The translations under genes and the position numbers were made by a program. A DNA stretch of 64,000 nt from Variovorax sp. EL159 (GTDB lineage Bacteria; Pseudomonadota; Gammaproteobacteria; Burkholderiales; Burkholderiaceae_C): NCBI RefSeq assembly GCF_900100965.1, contig NZ_FMUJ01000001.1, forward strand, positions 792,272 to 856,271. The letters are read 5' to 3'. This document shows, piece after piece, positions 61,259 to 64,000 of this stretch. The notes below the pieces were generated by a model. It was not told the DNA's origin and made no database searches. It saw nothing but the letters and a program-made list of their open reading frames with translations. How positions within the stretch are numbered: the first letter of the stretch is position 1; the number at the start of each line of letters is the position of its first letter.

Positions 61259-62419
61259 ATGAAGATCACTTCCCTCCTGCGCCTCGGCGCCCTGACGGCT
61301 GCATCCTTGCTGGGCGCCAATGCCCAGGCCGCCGACCCGCTTCGCATCGGCGTGGCGGTCGGCCTGTCGGGCGCCAACAGCGTGGTGGCGCCGGCCGCGG
61401 TGCAGTCGTCGCAGCTTGCGGTCGACGAGATCAATGCGGCCGGCGGCATCCTCGGGCGCAAGGTCGAGCTGGAGATCGTGGACGATGCCTCCGGCGCCGT
61501 CGGCGCACAGAAGGCCTTCGACACGCTGGTGTTCCAGAAGAAGGTGGCCGCCATCATCGCGATGGAGAACAGCGCCGCGCGCAACGCCGCGCTGCCGGTG
61601 GTGAGCAAGGGCAAGGTGCCGTACATCTACACCTCGTTCTACGAAGGGCGCTCGTGCAACAACTGGATGTACGTGAACGGCTGGGTGCCCGAGCAGCAGG
61701 TGGCGCCGGTGGTCGACTACTTCCTCAAGAGCAAGAGCGCCAAGACCTTCTTCCTGGTCGGCAACGACTACGCCTTCGGCCGCGGCATGCTCGACTTCAC
61801 CCGCAAGTACATCGAGCAGAAGGGCGGCAAGGTGGTGGGTGAGGAATACCTGCCGATCGACGGCAGCGACTGGACCTCGGTGATCTCGAAGCTGCGTGCT
61901 GCCAAGCCCGATGCCCTCATCAGCGCCACCGCGGGCGGCGCGCCCAATGTGTCGCTGGCCAAGCAACTGAAGGGTGCGGGCCTCACGCTGCCCTACGGCA
62001 ACCTCGCGATCGACGAGGGCACCGCAAAGACCATGGGCGACGTGGCCAGCGGCATGTACATGTCGGCTTCGTACCTGACGGGCATCGACATTCCCGAGAA
62101 CAAGAAGTTTCTCGAGGCGATGAAGAAGAAGTTCGGCGCCGACCTGAAGACGCCCAACGAGCTGTCGGAGCCGCAGTACGAAGCCTTCTTTCTCTACAAG
62201 GCGGCGGTTGAAAAGGCCGGTTCGGTCGATGCGGCCCAGGTGGTCAAGGCGCTCGGCGAGGTGTCGTTCACCGGCCCGCGCGGTGCGGTGTCGATGAACA
62301 AGAGCCGCCACACGCCGCTGTCGATGCGGCTGGGCCAGGTGCAAGCCGACGGATCGATCAAGATCCTCGAGACCTTCGCGAGCGTCGACCCCGGCGCGCA
62401 GTGCCCGAACCTGAAGTAA
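61259..62419 (+). CDS. ABC transporter substrate-binding protein (LivK/amide type)
   Basis: The product is 386 residues with a signal peptide (KITSLLRLGALTAASLLGANAQAAD). The mature part is a type I periplasmic binding protein: IGVAVGLSGANSVVAPAAVQSSQLAVDEINAAGGILGRKVELEIVDD in the first lobe (about residues 27-75), with YTSFYEGRSCNNWMYVNGWVPEQQVAPVVDYFL near 123-155 in the second. It resembles UrtA/FmdD-like amide- and branched-chain amino-acid binding proteins. The start at 61259 follows GAGAGGA about 6 bases away. The permease follows with a 45-bp gap. The ligand is probably an amide or amino acid derivative. Confidence 0.92.
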   Translation: MKITSLLRLGALTAASLLGANAQAADPLRIGVAVGLSGANSVVAPAAVQSSQLAVDEINAAGGILGRKVELEIVDDASGAVGAQKAFDTLVFQKKVAAIIAMENSAARNAALPVVSKGKVPYIYTSFYEGRSCNNWMYVNGWVPEQQVAPVVDYFLKSKSAKTFFLVGNDYAFGRGMLDFTRKYIEQKGGKVVGEEYLPIDGSDWTSVISKLRAAKPDALISATAGGAPNVSLAKQLKGAGLTLPYGNLAIDEGTAKTMGDVASGMYMSASYLTGIDIPENKKFLEAMKKKFGADLKTPNELSEPQYEAFFLYKAAVEKAGSVDAAQVVKALGEVSFTGPRGAVSMNKSRHTPLSMRLGQVQADGSIKILETFASVDPGAQCPNLK

Positions 62420-62463
62420 CGTCGCAGACGGACACGAAAAGACAAAGAGACAAGGGCCGCTAC

Positions 62464-63297
62464 ATGGTGCTGTTGCTGGATTTGCTCACGACCGCGGCGA
62501 TGCTCTTCATCGTCACCGCCGGGCTGATGATGATTTTCGGGGTGATGAAGATCGTCAATTTCGCGCACGGTGCGCTGCTCACGCTTGGCGGCTACGCGAG
62601 CTATGTGGTGACCCAGCTGAGGCTCGATCCGTGGCTGAGCTGGCCATTGGCGCTGGCGGTCGGCGTGGTGGCCGGCATGCTGGTGGAGTGGCTGATCGTG
62701 AAGCCGCTCTACAAGCGGCCGCTCGACGCCATCCTCGCGACCTGGGGCCTGGGCATCGTCATCGGGCAGTCGATCGTGATGGCCTTCGGCCGCGAGGTGC
62801 AGTTCGTCGATGCGCCGCTCGCGGGCACGTGGTCGGTCGGCGGTGTGGACTACTCGGCCTACCGACTGCTGCTGGTTCCCATCGCCATCGGGCTGTGCCT
62901 GTTGCTGACCGGGCTGCTCAACGGCACGCGCTTCGGCATCCGCACGCGCGCGGTGATCATGAACGAGGAACTGGCCAGCGGCCTGGGCATCCATGCGGGG
63001 CGCGTGCGCTTCATCACTTTCAGCCTGGGGGCGGGGCTGGGCACGCTGGCGGGCACGATGATCACGCCGCTGTCCAGCGTCGATCCGAACATGGGGCTGC
63101 CCTGGCTGGTGAGCGCCTTCATGCTGGTCATGGTGTCGGGCCATTCGATGCCGAGCCTGCTGCTGACCTGCGTGGTGTTCGGTGCCTGCCAGGTGCTGGT
63201 GAGTACGTATGCCAACCCGGTGCTCGGCGGGTTGACCATCGCGGTGCTCGCGGCGGTCACGCTGCGCATCCGTCCGAAGGGGTTTGCCCGTGGCTGA
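62464..63297 (+). CDS. branched-chain amino acid/amide ABC transporter permease (LivH type)
   Basis: The 277-residue inner-membrane permease has about eight helices and the LivH pattern GLMMIFGVMKIVNFAHGALLTLGGYASYV near residues 21-50. It has the coupling-loop sequence NGTRFGIRTRAVIMNEELASGLGIHAGRVR near 160-190, which contacts the ATPase. The ATG at 62464 is chosen over 62401, which overlaps the binding-protein gene. It ends 8 bases into the next permease gene. It pairs with the LivM-type gene that follows. Confidence 0.93.
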   Translation: MVLLLDLLTTAAMLFIVTAGLMMIFGVMKIVNFAHGALLTLGGYASYVVTQLRLDPWLSWPLALAVGVVAGMLVEWLIVKPLYKRPLDAILATWGLGIVIGQSIVMAFGREVQFVDAPLAGTWSVGGVDYSAYRLLLVPIAIGLCLLLTGLLNGTRFGIRTRAVIMNEELASGLGIHAGRVRFITFSLGAGLGTLAGTMITPLSSVDPNMGLPWLVSAFMLVMVSGHSMPSLLLTCVVFGACQVLVSTYANPVLGGLTIAVLAAVTLRIRPKGFARG

Positions 63298-64000
63298 GAG
63301 CATCGCAATGGCCTCCACGGTGCCTTCGTCGCTTTCTTCGCTGCGCGCCACGTTGCGCTCGGGCCGTGGGCTCTCGGTGCTGGGCGGCATCGGCCTGCTG
63401 CTGATCGTGGCCGGGCCGTGGGTGTTCGACACCTACCTGCTCAACATCCTCGTGAAGGCCTTCTTCTTCGCCATCGCCGCGATCACGGTCGATGTGCTGT
63501 GGGGCTACACCGGTTACCTGAGCTTCGGCCAATCGGCTTTCTTCGGTATTGGCGCCTATGCGGCGGGGCTGGTGTTCACGCACAGCGGCTTCAGCATTTC
63601 GACGGCGCTGCTGGCGCTGGGCGCGGCCATCGTGGTCAGCGCGGCGGTCGGGGCGCTGGTGGGGTGGTTGTCGTTCTACCGGGGCGCCTCGCCGTTCTTT
63701 GCGACGGTCATCTCGCTGGTGCTGCCGATCGTGCTGACGCAGTTGCTGCTGTCGGGCGGCCAGTGGACGGGCTCCAGCTCGGGCCTGACCGGCTACGAGA
63801 GCTTCGACCTTTCGGTCGAGGCCTGGTACTGGGTGGCCGGCGGCATGCTCGTGCTGTTCGGCCTGCTGGGCTGGCTGCTGGTGCGCAGCGACGCCGGGCG
63901 GGTGCTGGCCGCCATTCGCGACAACGAATCGCGCTGCACCTACCTCGGCATTCCCACGGCGGCGGTCAAGATCGTGCTGCTGACCGTCATGGCGGTGGTC
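63290..64000 (+). CDS. branched-chain amino acid/amide ABC transporter permease (LivM type), truncated by window edge
   Basis: This frame starts at the GTG at 63290, with AAGGGG about 7 bases upstream, and runs to the right edge without a stop. At least 237 residues are visible. It has the LivM pattern WGYTGYLSFGQSAFFGIGAYAAGL near residues 73-96, and several hydrophobic segments. The conserved coupling segment RVLAAIRDNESRCTYLGIPTAAVK lies near 203-226. It overlaps the previous permease by 8 bases. The ATPase genes (livG, livF) would be expected just beyond the window. Confidence 0.92.
   Translation, partial: MAESIAMASTVPSSLSSLRATLRSGRGLSVLGGIGLLLIVAGPWVFDTYLLNILVKAFFFAIAAITVDVLWGYTGYLSFGQSAFFGIGAYAAGLVFTHSGFSISTALLALGAAIVVSAAVGALVGWLSFYRGASPFFATVISLVLPIVLTQLLLSGGQWTGSSSGLTGYESFDLSVEAWYWVAGGMLVLFGLLGWLLVRSDAGRVLAAIRDNESRCTYLGIPTAAVKIVLLTVMAVV

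Overview
The window is about 68% G+C, densely packed, and reads as a chromosomal segment of a Burkholderiales bacterium, most like Comamonadaceae (Variovorax-type). This placement is inferred from gene content and codon use, not from any marker gene. No rRNA, tRNA, CRISPR array, integrase or transposase gene is visible. About 63 genes are supported, and no stretch over 300 bases lacks a feature.

Layout. 1-2180: the C-terminal part of a large, relatively A/T-rich protein whose frame is open to the left edge. It looks like the helical-repeat tail of a STAND/AAA-type NTPase. 2.3-11.1 kb: housekeeping and uncharacterised genes (GFA enzyme, DUF2625, a MurA-family enzyme, a lipoprotein, nitronate monooxygenase, a carboxylesterase, TetR, DUF2855, DUF3014). 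11.2-16.1 kb: the glycine cleavage operon gcvT-gcvH-gcvP, read leftwards behind a tandem glycine riboswitch. 16.1-19.5 kb: two hypothetical genes and an MFS exporter divergent from a cupin/AraC regulator. 19.5-23.4 kb: a denD-like dehydrogenase followed by a complete TRAP transporter. 23.6-25.6 kb: an NHL-repeat protein and small genes. 25.8-28.6 kb: four lower-GC genes for secreted, membrane or lipoproteins, flanked by the 3' end of the ETF:ubiquinone oxidoreductase gene and a diverged copy of that end. 28.6-33.4 kb: ETF-QO, an SDR, a 160-bp palindromic element, a DMT permease, a thioesterase and a secreted protein.

33.4-38.7 kb is a cell-envelope module: a two-component system divergent from two PAP2 phosphatases and an EptA-type phosphoethanolamine transferase. 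38.7-43.4 kb holds an AhpD-like protein and a three-subunit membrane gluconate-2-dehydrogenase type complex. 43.4-45.6 kb has an AraC regulator divergent from an SDR and a glyoxalase-fold protein.

45.6-58.4 kb contains an ethanolamine pathway in two pieces. One is permease-eutB-eutC with a lipoprotein HAD phosphatase downstream. The other is an AcoR-type sigma-54 activator divergent from an aldehyde dehydrogenase plus DUF779. Good -24/-12 matches lie in front of both the permease and the aldehyde dehydrogenase, so the two halves may form one regulon. An FKBP isomerase, OpgD, a methyltransferase and a gamma-glutamylcyclotransferase-fold protein lie between them.

58.5-64 kb: a DUF2325 protein, a Mop-type molybdate-binding protein, and a nitrilase-family hydrolase with a branched-chain/amide-type ABC transporter that runs off the right edge. 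The nitrilase gene is preceded by a promoter, a structured leader and a strong terminator placed directly before its ribosome binding site. This is the best candidate in the window for an unrecognised attenuator or small RNA.
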